Positions 34,495-43,672 of a DNA stretch of 64,000 nt are shown piece by piece; position 1 is the stretch's first letter; every line of letters starts with the position of its first letter. Location: positions 59,948 to 123,947 of the forward strand of contig NZ_NERU01000014.1 of NCBI RefSeq assembly GCF_003063265.1, given 5' to 3'. The notes below the pieces were generated by a model. That model was not told where the DNA came from, ran no database searches, and saw nothing but the letters and a program-made list of their open reading frames with translations. The position numbers and the translations under genes were made by a program. Source of the DNA: Limnohabitans sp. WS1. Lineage in GTDB: Bacteria; Pseudomonadota; Gammaproteobacteria; Burkholderiales; Burkholderiaceae_C.

Positions 34495-34506
34495 GACCTA
34501 TTCTCC

Positions 34507-34818
34507 TCAGGCAGCGATCGCGCCGATTTGCAGTTCAGTGAACTGCTGACGGTGACCCTGACGTTTTTGATAGTGCTTGCGACGGCGCATCTTGAAGATG
34601 TGCACTTTGTCGTGCTTGCCATGAGCCAACACCGTGGCTGTGACTGTGGCGCCGGACACCAGGGGCGTGCCGATCTTGAGTTCAGCGCCGGTACCGACGG
34701 CCAAAACTTGATCAATCACGATTTCCTGGCCAACGTCCGCAGCAATCTGTTCTACTTTAATTTTTTCGCCAGCGACAACACGATACTGTTTGCCACCGGT
34801 TTTTATGACCGCGTACAT
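34507..34818 (-). CDS. rplU: 50S ribosomal protein L21
   Basis: A 103-residue L21 protein that binds 23S rRNA. The start [14 protein letters not shown] and the C-terminal [16 protein letters not shown] segment are diagnostic; the length equals E. coli L21. It is divergent from ispB, and an upstream in-frame start adding 14 residues is rejected. Confidence 0.98.
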   Translation of the reverse strand: MYAVIKTGGKQYRVVAGEKIKVEQIAADVGQEIVIDQVLAVGTGAELKIGTPLVSGATVTATVLAHGKHDKVHIFKMRRRKHYQKRQGHRQQFTELQIGAIAA

Positions 34819-34952
34819 ATTAGACCTCTTGAATGGAAGTTTCCAAGGGCTGATCCCCAAGGAACCCGAGATTCTAGCACGTTCGCATTTCTTTGACCAG
34901 ACTTCGGCATCAACTTGCCCTTTGTTTCAGGCATCGGACACACCGCGCTCTA

Positions 34953-34958
34953 TATAAT
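34953..34958 (+). promoter_or_regulatory. -10 element upstream of ispB (TATAAT)
   Basis: A perfect TATAAT lies in the rplU–ispB divergent gap, with no recognisable -35 at 17 bases. Transcription from it would start near 34965, about 70 bases before the preferred TTG start of ispB and next to the ATG of a 43-codon upstream frame. Confidence 0.4.
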
Positions 34959-35036
34959 CAGCATGCACATGAAGCATGGAATTTTTATGCTTTTACCGCC
35001 TCGGCTCAGCCAGGTCACCCTGCCGGATACCCCAAG

Positions 35037-36020
35037 TTGTCTGACTCTGAAAACAGCACCGCCGCCGTTCTTGACCTCGTGTCTCCCGACATGATTGAAG
35101 TTGACCGCGTCATTGCCCAACGACTCGATTCGGGCGTCCCACTGGTTGGGGAAGTGGCCAAATACATCATCTCGGCTGGGGGTAAACGACTTCGACCTGT
35201 TTTGCTGCTGTTGACATGCGGGGCTTTGGGCGTCAAAGGTCCTCAGCGCCACAACCTGGCCGCCGTGGTCGAATTCATCCACACGGCCACATTGCTGCAC
35301 GATGATGTTGTCGACGAATCTACTTTGCGACGTGGCAGACCCACGGCCAACGAGCGTTTTGGCAACCCCGCAAGCGTTCTCGTGGGTGATTTTTTGTACT
35401 CTCGTGCCTTTCAGATGATGGTGGATGCACAGAGCATGCGTGTGATGCAAATTTTGGCGGATGCCACCAATGTGATCGCCGAAGGTGAAGTGCTTCAACT
35501 GATGAACATGCACGACGCCTCACTGGACGAAGACGGCTACCTGAAGGTCATCCGCTCCAAAACCGCCAAGTTATTCGAGGCCAGCGCCAGACTGGGTGCC
35601 GTTTTGGCCAACAGTCCTGTCGAAATAGAGCAGGCTTGCGCTGACTATGGTCAAGCCCTTGGAACTGCTTTTCAAGTCATTGACGATGTCCTTGACTATG
35701 ATGGCAACACTGCTGAAATGGGCAAAAACCTGGGTGATGATTTGCGCGAAGGCAAAGCCACCTTGCCTTTGATTTTGGCCATGCAGCGCGGTGATGCAGC
35801 ACAAAGACAAACCGTGCGTGAAGCCATTGAAACGGGCAGCGTGGATCGTTTGAGCGATATCGTGACCATTGTCCGGACAACAGGCGCTCTTGAAGCCACC
35901 CGCGACGCCGCAGCGGCAGAAGCACAACGGGCCATTAACGCTGCCATGCAGTTGCCAGATAACCCCTACCGAAATGCCATGCTGGTGCTTGCATCACAAC
36001 TGCTCAACCGGCGAACATGA
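35037..36020 (+). CDS. ispB: Octaprenyl diphosphate synthase IspB
   Basis: A trans-polyprenyl diphosphate synthase of 327 residues making the ubiquinone side chain. The first aspartate-rich motif is HDDVVDE near residue 86, preceded by GGKRLRP; the second is DDVLDYDGN near 215. The N-terminus is uncertain: the frame has no ATG before 35091, and aligning with E. coli IspB (13 or so residues before the ...DM... helix) favours a TTG at 35037. ATG 35091 would lose the first 18 residues. It adjoins the rplU–rpmA block as in many betaproteobacteria. Confidence 0.93.
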   Translation: MSDSENSTAAVLDLVSPDMIEVDRVIAQRLDSGVPLVGEVAKYIISAGGKRLRPVLLLLTCGALGVKGPQRHNLAAVVEFIHTATLLHDDVVDESTLRRGRPTANERFGNPASVLVGDFLYSRAFQMMVDAQSMRVMQILADATNVIAEGEVLQLMNMHDASLDEDGYLKVIRSKTAKLFEASARLGAVLANSPVEIEQACADYGQALGTAFQVIDDVLDYDGNTAEMGKNLGDDLREGKATLPLILAMQRGDAAQRQTVREAIETGSVDRLSDIVTIVRTTGALEATRDAAAAEAQRAINAAMQLPDNPYRNAMLVLASQLLNRRT

Positions 36021-36169
36021 TGAAAAGCGCCTGTCGGTAAGGGGGCATCTGCACCGCCTTTTACCGATGCCCAGTTTGTCACTTTGGTGATGCCAGAGGC
36101 CTGTTGACTGTGTGATAGTGATTTTCACCTTTGTTTCATAACAAAGGAATCACAACACTAGGAGACTTC

Positions 36170-37165
36170 ATGCGTTCAACATCCAAATCAAGGCGTTTGA
36201 TTTTCGCTTCTGCGTTTCTGGGCTTCTTGGCCATGGCCATTCAGCCCACCGCCATGGCGCAAACATACCCCACAAAACCCATCAAGATGATCGTTCCGTT
36301 TCCAGCGGGAGGCACCACTGACATCGTCGCACGCATCGTGGCACAAAAGATGAGCGAGTCCATGGGGCAAGCGGTCACGGTCGACAACCGTGGGGGGGCA
36401 GGAGGTGCAATCGGTGCCGATTTGATGGCCAAGGCTGCCCCCGATGGTTACACCATCATGATGCACAACTTGTCATTTCCGCTGGCTTCTGTTGCGCAGA
36501 CCTTGGCCAATCGATCACCTTTTAACGTGGATACCGATTTTGCCGGTGTTTCCATTGCTGTTTACGTCCCCTTTGTATGGACCGCCAGCCCCAGCGTACC
36601 GGCCAAAGACCTCAAAGAGTTGGCCACTTTGTTGCGCTCTAACCCGTCCTTGCAATACAACTATGGATCAACCGGCCCCGGTTCCACCATGCATGTATTG
36701 GGTGAAGCTTTCAAAAAAGAAGGCAAAGTCAACATCACACACATCCCGTTCAAGGGCGCAGCCCCACTTAAACAAGAGTTGTTAGCGGGCCGCCTTCAAG
36801 TGGGCGGGGATCAGTTGTCCTCGTCTTTGGCCGAGATCAAAGCCGGCACCTTGAAAGCCTTGGCGACCACAGCCTCCAAACGCATTCCCGGCTTGCCAGA
36901 TGTTCCAACCGTCAAAGAACTTGGTTTCCCCAACTTGGAGCTTGAAGGCTGGAACGGTGTTTTCGCCCCCGCAAAAACACCGAAGGACATCATTGAACGC
37001 CTGAACAAGGAAGTGATCGCTGCCGTTCGACACCCCGATGTGATCAAACGTTTGAACGATTTGGGTGCAGAAGGTGTCGGCTCAACCCCGGCCGAACAAG
37101 ATGCCATGTTGCGTCGGCAAATGGACCAGTTCAGAGCCATCATTCGGGAAATGCGCCTCGAATAA
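36170..37165 (+). CDS. Bug-family (TctC-like) solute-binding protein
   Basis: A 331-residue periplasmic receptor of the tripartite tricarboxylate family, the second orphan in the window. It has an N-terminal signal (LIFASAFLGFLAMAIQPTAMAQ), then YPTKPIKMIVPFPAGGTTD, VDNRGGAGGAIG and AAPDGYTIM, all family hallmarks. GGAG lies five bases before the ATG at 36170. No TctAB genes are adjacent; the ligand is unknown. It converges on the hydroxyacid dehydrogenase gene, 29 bases apart. Confidence 0.92.
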   Translation: MRSTSKSRRLIFASAFLGFLAMAIQPTAMAQTYPTKPIKMIVPFPAGGTTDIVARIVAQKMSESMGQAVTVDNRGGAGGAIGADLMAKAAPDGYTIMMHNLSFPLASVAQTLANRSPFNVDTDFAGVSIAVYVPFVWTASPSVPAKDLKELATLLRSNPSLQYNYGSTGPGSTMHVLGEAFKKEGKVNITHIPFKGAAPLKQELLAGRLQVGGDQLSSSLAEIKAGTLKALATTASKRIPGLPDVPTVKELGFPNLELEGWNGVFAPAKTPKDIIERLNKEVIAAVRHPDVIKRLNDLGAEGVGSTPAEQDAMLRRQMDQFRAIIREMRLE

Positions 37166-37194
37166 GGCAACAAACAGGGTGGCTCTTTAGCCTT

Positions 37195-38085
37195 TCAGGC
37201 GCGGCCACCCTGGGACAACCACCACACCAATAGCTCAGAGCAATCTTTTCCGTCTAAACCGTTTTGGGCGGCCGCATCGAATTTTTGCAAAGCCAGGGCG
37301 GTCAGTGGAAGTACTTTTTGTGTGGCCTGACCTTGGTCCAGCATGGCTTGCATGTCTTTGCGCATGGTGGCCACATTCACGGTGACTTGATCGCTGGTTT
37401 GCTGCTTCAAGGTTTGGGCAATCATGTTGCCTCGAACCTTCAGCATGTTGGGGCCACCTGAAGAGTCCGACAAAATATCGATCACCCGTTGAGGATCAAG
37501 ACCCAGAGGTTCAACCAATGACAAGGCCTCGCCCAAGGTTTGCCAATACACCATCAAGGGCAAGTTGACGGCCAACTTCATGGTCGCCCCAGCACCGTGT
37601 GGGCCGACATACTCTACGCGTCGACAAATGACACTCAGCAAAGCATGGACCCTCGCCAAATCCTGCGCTTGTCCACCCACAAAACCCAGCAACTTGCCCT
37701 CTTTGGCGGGCCCTACGCTGCCGCCGACCGGACACTCCAGAAAATACGCATGGACGGCTTGGACAAGCCCGGCCATTTCCTGAGGTTTGGCTGGGCGAAC
37801 TGTGCTCATGTCAATGAAGGTCTTCCCCTTCACCTGTCCGGCCAACAATCCAGACTCGGCACCATAAACCTGATCTAAAGCCGCCTCATTGGTCAACAAA
37901 GTCAGGACCACATCGACCGACTCAGCCAAGGCTTTGGGCGTTGGAGCCCATTGAGCACCTGCGTCGAGCAAGGACTGCGCCTTGACGGAGGTTCGATTCC
38001 AGACCGTCACCTTGTAGCCCTGCGACAAAAGTCGTGAACCAATGGCCGCCCCCATCTTGCCAATTCCAGCGATTCCAATATGCAT
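37195..38085 (-). CDS. NAD(P)-dependent beta-hydroxyacid dehydrogenase family protein
   Basis: A 296-residue member of the 3-hydroxyisobutyrate/tartronate semialdehyde/6-phosphogluconate reductase family. The nucleotide-binding motif is GIAGIGKMGAAIGSRL at the N-terminus; the substrate motif lies in FLECPVGGSVGPAKEG near 115–130 and the catalytic lysine in GAGATMKLAVN near 170. The substrate is not evident; related enzymes act on 3-hydroxyisobutyrate, tartronate semialdehyde or glyoxylate/succinic semialdehyde. It stands alone, divergent from pilB after about 207 bases. Confidence 0.88.
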   Translation of the reverse strand: MHIGIAGIGKMGAAIGSRLLSQGYKVTVWNRTSVKAQSLLDAGAQWAPTPKALAESVDVVLTLLTNEAALDQVYGAESGLLAGQVKGKTFIDMSTVRPAKPQEMAGLVQAVHAYFLECPVGGSVGPAKEGKLLGFVGGQAQDLARVHALLSVICRRVEYVGPHGAGATMKLAVNLPLMVYWQTLGEALSLVEPLGLDPQRVIDILSDSSGGPNMLKVRGNMIAQTLKQQTSDQVTVNVATMRKDMQAMLDQGQATQKVLPLTALALQKFDAAAQNGLDGKDCSELLVWWLSQGGRA

Positions 38086-38292
38086 GTTTGTCTCCAGTCA
38101 TTGATGTTGACGTTTGTCGAATATTTTGTGCCCACTCCCCAAGTTTTGCTGAAACACAGGTCCTTGACGAATTCTTTTTTTGACGGCAAAGCAGCCACGA
38201 CTCCTACAAAATTTGGGGTTACATCATTTACAAACACAAGTTCAAGCACCATGATTTGAATAACTTGGTATTCAATCAACTTAGGAGCCAGC

Positions 38293-39507
38293 TTGGAGCC
38301 CTTACTTTCACGACCCTCGACCATGGGCGCTGACGATGCTCCAGTCGTCAGCTACGTGCAACAACTGCTCGAAAAGGCGGTGGCCCTCAAAGCCTCTGAC
38401 TTGCACTTTGAGCCCTATGAGCACCATTACCGGGTGCGCATGCGCATCGATGGTGAGTTGCGTGAAATGGCCACCCCCCACATGGCGCTCAAGGATCGAT
38501 TGGCTTCCCGTCTGAAGGTCCTGTCGAGACTGGACATTGCTGAAAAACGTCTTCCCCAAGACGGGCGAATGAAGCTCCAGCTGGGCGATGGTCGCTCACT
38601 GGATTTGCGCATCAGCACTTTGCCAACATTGTTTGGTGAAAAATTGGTTGTCCGCATCTTGGATTCAGCACAAGCACAACTGGACCTGACACGACTGGGT
38701 TACGAACCCGAGGACTTGGCACGACTGATTCAGGCCATTCGCGCCCCACACGGCATGGTGCTGGTCACCGGTCCCACGGGCTCTGGCAAAACACAATCGC
38801 TTTATGCTTGCTTGAACTTGCTCAACACCTCGGAAGTCAACATTGCCACCGTCGAAGACCCCTGTGAAATCCAGCTGACAGGCATCAATCAGGTCAATGT
38901 CCAGGACAAGCCCGGCTTGAGTTTTGCTGTAGCGCTGCGGGCGTTTTTGCGCCAAGACCCTGACATTTTGATGGTGGGTGAAATACGTGACCTCGAAACA
39001 GCCAATATTGCCGTCCAAGCCGCACAAACCGGTCATTTGGTTCTTTCTACTTTGCACACCAACGATGCACCAGGGACACTGATCCGCTTGCGAAACATGG
39101 GCTTGGCCCCCTACAACATTGCAGCGAGCGTGACCTTGATCACAGCCCAGCGTCTGGTGCGTTGTTTATGTGTCCATTGCAAACAAGCCACGCAAGTACC
39201 CTCTGCCGTGTTGCATCAGGCTGGACTGGGCTTGAAACTGCTGCCCAACGAGCACGTCGAGGTTTTCACACCGGTGGGCTGCGAACATTGCCACAAAGGT
39301 TTTTCAGGCAGAACAGGCATCTTCCAAGTCATGCCCGTGAGCCCTGACATGCAAAATCTGGTGTTACACGATGCTGTCGGCCAAGAAGTCGCCAAACTGG
39401 CCCAAAAAGAAGGCGTGGCCAGCTTGCGCATGGCTGGCCTGCGCAAAGTCCTTCAAGGCATCACATCTTTGGACGAGGTGCTGGCGGCCACTCGGGAGGA
39501 AGCATGA
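38293..39507 (+). CDS. pilB: Type IV pilus assembly ATPase, PilB/GspE family (short form)
   Basis: A 404-residue secretion ATPase powering pilus assembly. It has the N2 domain from KASDLHFEPYE (residues 33–43), Walker A GPTGSGKT (160–167), an aspartate box near VEDP, a His box (STLHTNDA) and a zinc site C293/C296–C330/C333. It lacks the roughly 150-residue N-terminal MshEN/N1 domain of typical PilB (about 560–580 residues). The start is TTG 38293 with AGGAG five bases upstream; a stop at 38257–38259 closes the frame, so the short form is what the sequence encodes. The pilC start overlaps its stop by four bases. Confidence 0.9.
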   Translation: MEPLLSRPSTMGADDAPVVSYVQQLLEKAVALKASDLHFEPYEHHYRVRMRIDGELREMATPHMALKDRLASRLKVLSRLDIAEKRLPQDGRMKLQLGDGRSLDLRISTLPTLFGEKLVVRILDSAQAQLDLTRLGYEPEDLARLIQAIRAPHGMVLVTGPTGSGKTQSLYACLNLLNTSEVNIATVEDPCEIQLTGINQVNVQDKPGLSFAVALRAFLRQDPDILMVGEIRDLETANIAVQAAQTGHLVLSTLHTNDAPGTLIRLRNMGLAPYNIAASVTLITAQRLVRCLCVHCKQATQVPSAVLHQAGLGLKLLPNEHVEVFTPVGCEHCHKGFSGRTGIFQVMPVSPDMQNLVLHDAVGQEVAKLAQKEGVASLRMAGLRKVLQGITSLDEVLAATREEA

Positions 39508-40718
39508 ATCCAGGCTCCAATGCTCGCCAAACGCCCAGTTTTGCTTGGAAGGGTCAAAATTCGCAAGGCCAATTGCATCAAGGCAAACTCCATGCGCTCA
39601 ATGCAGATTTGGCCCGAGCCCATTTACGAAGACAAGGTCTGCAACACATTCAAGTGAACCGTCTTTGGTGGGACACGACACCCAAGGTGCGACCCAAAGA
39701 CCTGTCTGCCATGACGCGCCAATTGGCGGCCTTGCTGCGTGCAGGTATTCCTTTGCTTCAGTCACTGAACATGCTGAGTCGCAGCATGACCTCACCTGGA
39801 CTGGTTCAAACATTGCGCGATGTGCAAGAAGATGTTGAAGCAGGCCTGAGCTTGCATACCGCCTTGGCCAAGCACAGCCAACACTTCAGCGGCTTGTACG
39901 TGCACATGGTGCAAGCGGGTGAATCAGCAGGCATTCTTGACGTCATGATGGAGCGCCTGTCGCTGACGCTTGAAAAAAACGAGGCACTTCGCTCCAAAAT
40001 TCGCTCAGCGCTGATGTACCCCAGTGCGGTCTTGTCGGTTGCCATTGGCATCTTGGTCATGATTTTGGTTTTTGTGGTGCCTGTTTTCCAAGACGTTTTC
40101 AAATCATTTGGCGCCGAATTACCTTGGGCCACCCAAATTGTGGTCGGTTTGAGCGATGCCCTTGTACACTTCGGCCCCCTGCTTTTGATCACTTTGATGG
40201 TGGCTTTCTGGTTTGCACAGCGGCCAAGTGATAGCCGCGATCGCTTGCGTCAATGGACCGCGAGGTGGTTGTTGCGCTGGCCTGTTGTCGGCCCGCTCAT
40301 CACCACATCGGTGGTGGCACGTTGGGGCCAAACTCTCTCAGCCTTGCTGTCCGCAGGCGTCCCCTTGACGGAGGCTTTAGGACCCACCGCACAAGCTTGT
40401 GATCATCCGGTTTTTGCCCGATGGACACTGCAATTTCAGCGCCGCGTGGCGCAGGGCGGCAGTTTGAGTGAAGCCATGGGGCAAAATGGTCGTTTTCCCG
40501 CCATGATTGTTCAACTTTGCGCAATCGGTGAAGAGACTGGCGCTCTTGAGAGCTTGCTGGCCAGGGCCGCCGCCCTCATGGAAACCGAAATGGATGACCA
40601 GGTCAATGGTTTATCCAGCCTTCTGGAGCCGCTGATCATTGTGGTGTTGGGCGGGTTCATCGGTGCCATTTTGGTGGCCATGTATTTGCCTATTTTTCGA
40701 CTGGGCCAGGCTTTTTAA
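39504..40718 (+). CDS. pilC: Type IV pilus inner-membrane platform protein PilC
   Basis: A 404-residue T2SF-family platform protein with two repeated cytoplasmic helical domains (about 70–190 and 275–395). Landmarks are MTRQLAALLRAGIPLLQSL near 70 and TLSALLSAGVPLTEAL near 280; hydrophobic helices lie near 172–195, 222–245 and 375–400. It interacts with PilB and the pilin platform. It is translationally coupled to pilB, and pilD starts one base after its stop. Confidence 0.95.
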   Translation: MNPGSNARQTPSFAWKGQNSQGQLHQGKLHALNADLARAHLRRQGLQHIQVNRLWWDTTPKVRPKDLSAMTRQLAALLRAGIPLLQSLNMLSRSMTSPGLVQTLRDVQEDVEAGLSLHTALAKHSQHFSGLYVHMVQAGESAGILDVMMERLSLTLEKNEALRSKIRSALMYPSAVLSVAIGILVMILVFVVPVFQDVFKSFGAELPWATQIVVGLSDALVHFGPLLLITLMVAFWFAQRPSDSRDRLRQWTARWLLRWPVVGPLITTSVVARWGQTLSALLSAGVPLTEALGPTAQACDHPVFARWTLQFQRRVAQGGSLSEAMGQNGRFPAMIVQLCAIGEETGALESLLARAAALMETEMDDQVNGLSSLLEPLIIVVLGGFIGAILVAMYLPIFRLGQAF

Positions 40719-40719
40719 A

Positions 40720-41553
40720 ATGAACAATGCGGTCTTGACCTTGTGCTTGCCAGCTTTGCTGGGTCTGGTGGTGGGCAGTTTTTTGAATGTACTGATACAC
40801 CGACTGCCCCGCATGATGCAGGCCCAGTGGGAGGCCGAAGCCAGCCTCATGTCCAATCCAGCGGCCCCCTCCAATTTACCCACCTACAACCTGGCTTGGC
40901 CTGGCTCACATTGCCCTCAATGCCAGCACGATCTGCGGTGGTTCGACAACATCCCGGCACTGAGTTACCTCTTGCTCAAGGGCCGCTGCCGATACTGCAG
41001 CGCCCGCATTGGATGGCGGTATCTGGGGGTGGAGTGTTTGACAGGCATTTTGTTTGCATGGGCCTTCATGCACCACGGATTTGGGGTTGAAGCTTTGGCT
41101 TGGTGCGGATTTTCAGCGGCACTGGTCGCTTTGGCAGCGATTGACGCAGACACCACCTTGTTGCCCGATGCCATCACACAACCCTTGCTTTGGTCGGGAT
41201 TGCTGATGAGCAGTTTGAGTTGGACAGGCATTTCCCTGAGCATGTCTTTGTGGGGGGCCTGTGCAGGCTACCTTTTACTGTGGCTTGTCTTGCACTTGTT
41301 CAAATGGATTACAGGCAAAGAAGGCATGGGTCAAGGTGATCTCAAGCTGCTCGCCGCTTTAGGAGCCTGGCTGGGTTGGCCCGCTTTGCTTTCCTTGGTA
41401 TTGATTTCCTCGATCACAGGTGCATTGGTCGGCATTTGGTTAAAGTCTCGGGAAAAATTGTCTCCTGAGGGGTATCTGCCATATGGTCCCTTTCTGGTGT
41501 TTGCGGGCTTGTGGGTCATGATGTTTGGCTCCTTGCCCCCTTTTCAGATCTGA
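40720..41553 (+). CDS. pilD: Prepilin peptidase PilD
   Basis: A 277-residue membrane aspartic protease and N-methyltransferase processing type IV pilins. The cysteine pairs C65/C68 and C90/C93 form the zinc site in the N-terminal cytoplasmic loop; the catalytic aspartates lie in AIDADTTLLPD and GMGQGDLKLLAALGAW. About eight hydrophobic helices are seen. The ATG at 40720 follows the pilC stop directly. The pilBCD–coaE–zapD–yacG order is conserved in proteobacteria. Confidence 0.96.
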   Translation: MNNAVLTLCLPALLGLVVGSFLNVLIHRLPRMMQAQWEAEASLMSNPAAPSNLPTYNLAWPGSHCPQCQHDLRWFDNIPALSYLLLKGRCRYCSARIGWRYLGVECLTGILFAWAFMHHGFGVEALAWCGFSAALVALAAIDADTTLLPDAITQPLLWSGLLMSSLSWTGISLSMSLWGACAGYLLLWLVLHLFKWITGKEGMGQGDLKLLAALGAWLGWPALLSLVLISSITGALVGIWLKSREKLSPEGYLPYGPFLVFAGLWVMMFGSLPPFQI

Positions 41554-41559
41554 ACACGT

Positions 41560-42177
41560 ATGACAACTCAACGCGTATGGCGGATTGGCCTCACCGGCGG
41601 CATTGGCAGCGGCAAAAGCACTGTGGCCAGCCTTTGGGCAGGTTTGGGGGCAGCCGTCATAGACGCTGATGCCATTTCCCGCAGCTTAACGGCCCCTCAT
41701 GGACGAGCCATGGTGGCCATTGAACGCACATTTGGACCTGCCATGGTCGGTCCAGACGGTGCCATGGACCGACAAGCCATGCGTGAACTTGTCTTCAAAG
41801 ACCCGAATGCCAAAAGACAGCTCGAGCTCATCATCCACCCTTTGGTCAGTCAAATCACCGCCGAACAAACTCAGGCAGCGCTGACCCAAGGCCAGCGCTG
41901 CTTGATTTTTGATGTTCCCCTGTTGGTTGAATCGGGGGAACGGTGGCGTCGTCAAATGGACCGTGTTGTGGTGATCGATTGCGATGAGGACACCCAATGT
42001 GGCAGGGTCATGCTCCGCAATGGCCTGAACACCCAAGAGGTAAAACGGATCATCCAACAACAGGCTTCGCGGGCGCAACGTTTGGCTTGTGCCGACGTGG
42101 TTATTTTCAATCAGGGCTTGAGTTTGTCTCAATTAGAAATTCAAGTCACTCAAGTGGCCGCTGACTTCGGGCTATGA
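41560..42177 (+). CDS. coaE: Dephospho-CoA kinase CoaE
   Basis: A 205-residue kinase making CoA from dephospho-CoA. The P-loop GGIGSGKS is at residues 13–20; the DADAIS motif near 34 and the lid region rich in arginine near 140–165 are typical. It starts seven bases after pilD and is followed by zapD after 22 bases. Confidence 0.97.
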   Translation: MTTQRVWRIGLTGGIGSGKSTVASLWAGLGAAVIDADAISRSLTAPHGRAMVAIERTFGPAMVGPDGAMDRQAMRELVFKDPNAKRQLELIIHPLVSQITAEQTQAALTQGQRCLIFDVPLLVESGERWRRQMDRVVVIDCDEDTQCGRVMLRNGLNTQEVKRIIQQQASRAQRLACADVVIFNQGLSLSQLEIQVTQVAADFGL

Positions 42178-42199
42178 TTACGGAATTGGAAAATGCTGC

Positions 42200-42955
42200 G
42201 TGATACTGTACGAATATCCCTTCAACGAGCGCATTCGCACCTATTTGCGACTGCATCAGCTCTTTAACCGCCTGAGTCAGCTGACTCAGCGGGTGGAATC
42301 CATCGACCATCATTTCGCACTGACCACCTTGTTTGAAATCATGGAGGTTGGCTCGCGTTCCGAGCTCAAATCCGACGTTTTGAAGGATTTAGAGCGACAA
42401 AAACAACTCTACGGCAGCTACAGGGGCAATCCGGCCATCTCTGAAAAAGCGCTCGATCAGTTGATCTCCCAACTTGACGAGCTTTTCGACACCCTGAACC
42501 AAGTCAATGGAAAAATTGGCCAAAGCCTCACAGAAAGCGATTTCTTGATGGCTTTGCGCAGCCGCGTCGTCATCCCAGGGGGAACCTGCGAATTTGACTT
42601 GCCTGCCTACCATGCTTGGCAACACCACGATCCCAACAGCCGAACGTCCGACCTGAATTCATGGGCTGCCCCATTTGCACCGCTGTCCAACGCGATTCAA
42701 ATGTTGCTTCAAATGTTGCGCGAATCGGGCACCAATCAAAAAGTGATGGCGCCATCGGGTCAGTTGCAGCAAAACCTGCCCCAAGGTCGCACTTACCAAC
42801 TTTTGCGTCTGAAGATCGACTCTTCTCTGGGCATCACGCCAGAGATCAGTTGCAATCGCTTGCTGGTGGTCATCCGAATGATGCGTCAGCAAAGCGATGG
42901 CAAACTCGTGGCCACGACCGAGGATGTTCCATTTGAAATGTCCTTGTGCGCATGA
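42200..42955 (+). CDS. zapD: Cell division protein ZapD
   Basis: A 251-residue FtsZ-bundling factor that stabilises the Z ring. The N-terminus ILYEYPFNERIRTYLRLHQL and the segment LTTLFEIMEVGSRSELKSD are diagnostic. It starts with GTG at 42200; no ATG is available in frame before the conserved residues, and the ribosome binding site is weak. yacG overlaps its stop by four bases. Confidence 0.96.
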   Translation: MILYEYPFNERIRTYLRLHQLFNRLSQLTQRVESIDHHFALTTLFEIMEVGSRSELKSDVLKDLERQKQLYGSYRGNPAISEKALDQLISQLDELFDTLNQVNGKIGQSLTESDFLMALRSRVVIPGGTCEFDLPAYHAWQHHDPNSRTSDLNSWAAPFAPLSNAIQMLLQMLRESGTNQKVMAPSGQLQQNLPQGRTYQLLRLKIDSSLGITPEISCNRLLVVIRMMRQQSDGKLVATTEDVPFEMSLCA

Positions 42956-43167
42956 GCAACGCTGAACCCACAGATTCATTCAAACCCCGCAAAGTGCGAT
43001 GCCCCGCCTGTGCAGGGCAGAGCTTGTACAGCCCCAGCAATCTTTACCGCCCGTTTTGCAGTGCCCGCTGCAAGGGTGTGGACTTGGGGGCCTGGGCCAG
43101 CGAAGAATTCAAACTGCCTGACAACACCCCGCCCGACGAGCCGTTTGGTGATCCGCGTTTGCAGTGA
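42952..43167 (+). CDS. yacG: DNA gyrase inhibitor/zinc protein YacG
   Basis: A 71-residue zinc protein. Cysteines C17, C20, C36 and C40 give the Cys4 site (RCPACAGQ ... FCSARCKGVDLGAWASE). E. coli YacG binds GyrB and inhibits gyrase. It is coupled to zapD by an ATGA overlap and ends the plus-strand series. Confidence 0.95.
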   Translation: MSNAEPTDSFKPRKVRCPACAGQSLYSPSNLYRPFCSARCKGVDLGAWASEEFKLPDNTPPDEPFGDPRLQ

Positions 43168-43189
43168 GAAGCCCGGAACCCCTGGGGTT

Positions 43190-43672
43190 TCAAGCGTGTG
43201 TGGCGTCCGTGAACTGACGCTCTTGGGCCAGCCAAGCCAGCACGGGAATGGTGCCCGGCAAAACCGGCGTCACAGCCACGGGAAGTAACTGCCAAGCGTG
43301 TGATTGCGCCTCGCGCATTTGCAACTCACCCTGCCAGTCCCACACCTTGCAAAAGTGCAGCCGCACCAGCGCGTGTGGGTAATCGACCATCTGGGTTTTC
43401 CAGACTTGGGCGGCACCGATGGTGATGCCCAGCTCTTCCTGCAACTCGCGGCGCAGCGCTTGCTCGACCGACTCGCCCGCTTCGAGCTTGCCGCCCGGGA
43501 ACTCCCAATAGCCTGCATACACCTTGCCCTCTGGGCGCGAGGTCAGCAAAAAATGGCCATCGTCTTGCAGCAGCACGCCCACCGCCACATCGACCACGGC
43601 TCGCTCGGCCTGGCCTGTGCTCAGGTCTTCGCGTGCGCGCTCGCCGTCGGCGACCAGCAAACCTGCGCTCAT
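43190..43672 (-). CDS. mutT: MutT-type Nudix hydrolase
   Basis: A 160-residue Nudix protein, probably 8-oxo-dGTP pyrophosphatase preventing A·T to C·G changes. The Nudix box starts at G61 with E67, R75-E76, E79-E80 and G82 (within GGKLEAGESVEQALRREL). VAVGVLLQDDGHFLLTSRP precedes it. About 25 residues at the N-terminus are longer than usual; the first methionine overlaps the upstream ATPase gene by four bases (ATGA), which supports this start. It converges with yacG. Confidence 0.88.
   Translation of the reverse strand: MSAGLLVADGERAREDLSTGQAERAVVDVAVGVLLQDDGHFLLTSRPEGKVYAGYWEFPGGKLEAGESVEQALRRELQEELGITIGAAQVWKTQMVDYPHALVRLHFCKVWDWQGELQMREAQSHAWQLLPVAVTPVLPGTIPVLAWLAQERQFTDATHA

Noticed and set aside
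38086..38292. Possible remnant of the missing PilB N-terminal domain upstream of pilB
   Set aside because: The 207-base gap is too short and contains stops in the pilB frame; no MshEN-like sequence was recognised in other frames.
43158..43190. Hairpin AACCCC/GGGGTT between yacG and mutT as a terminator
   Set aside because: The centre leaves almost no loop and there is no T run on either strand.
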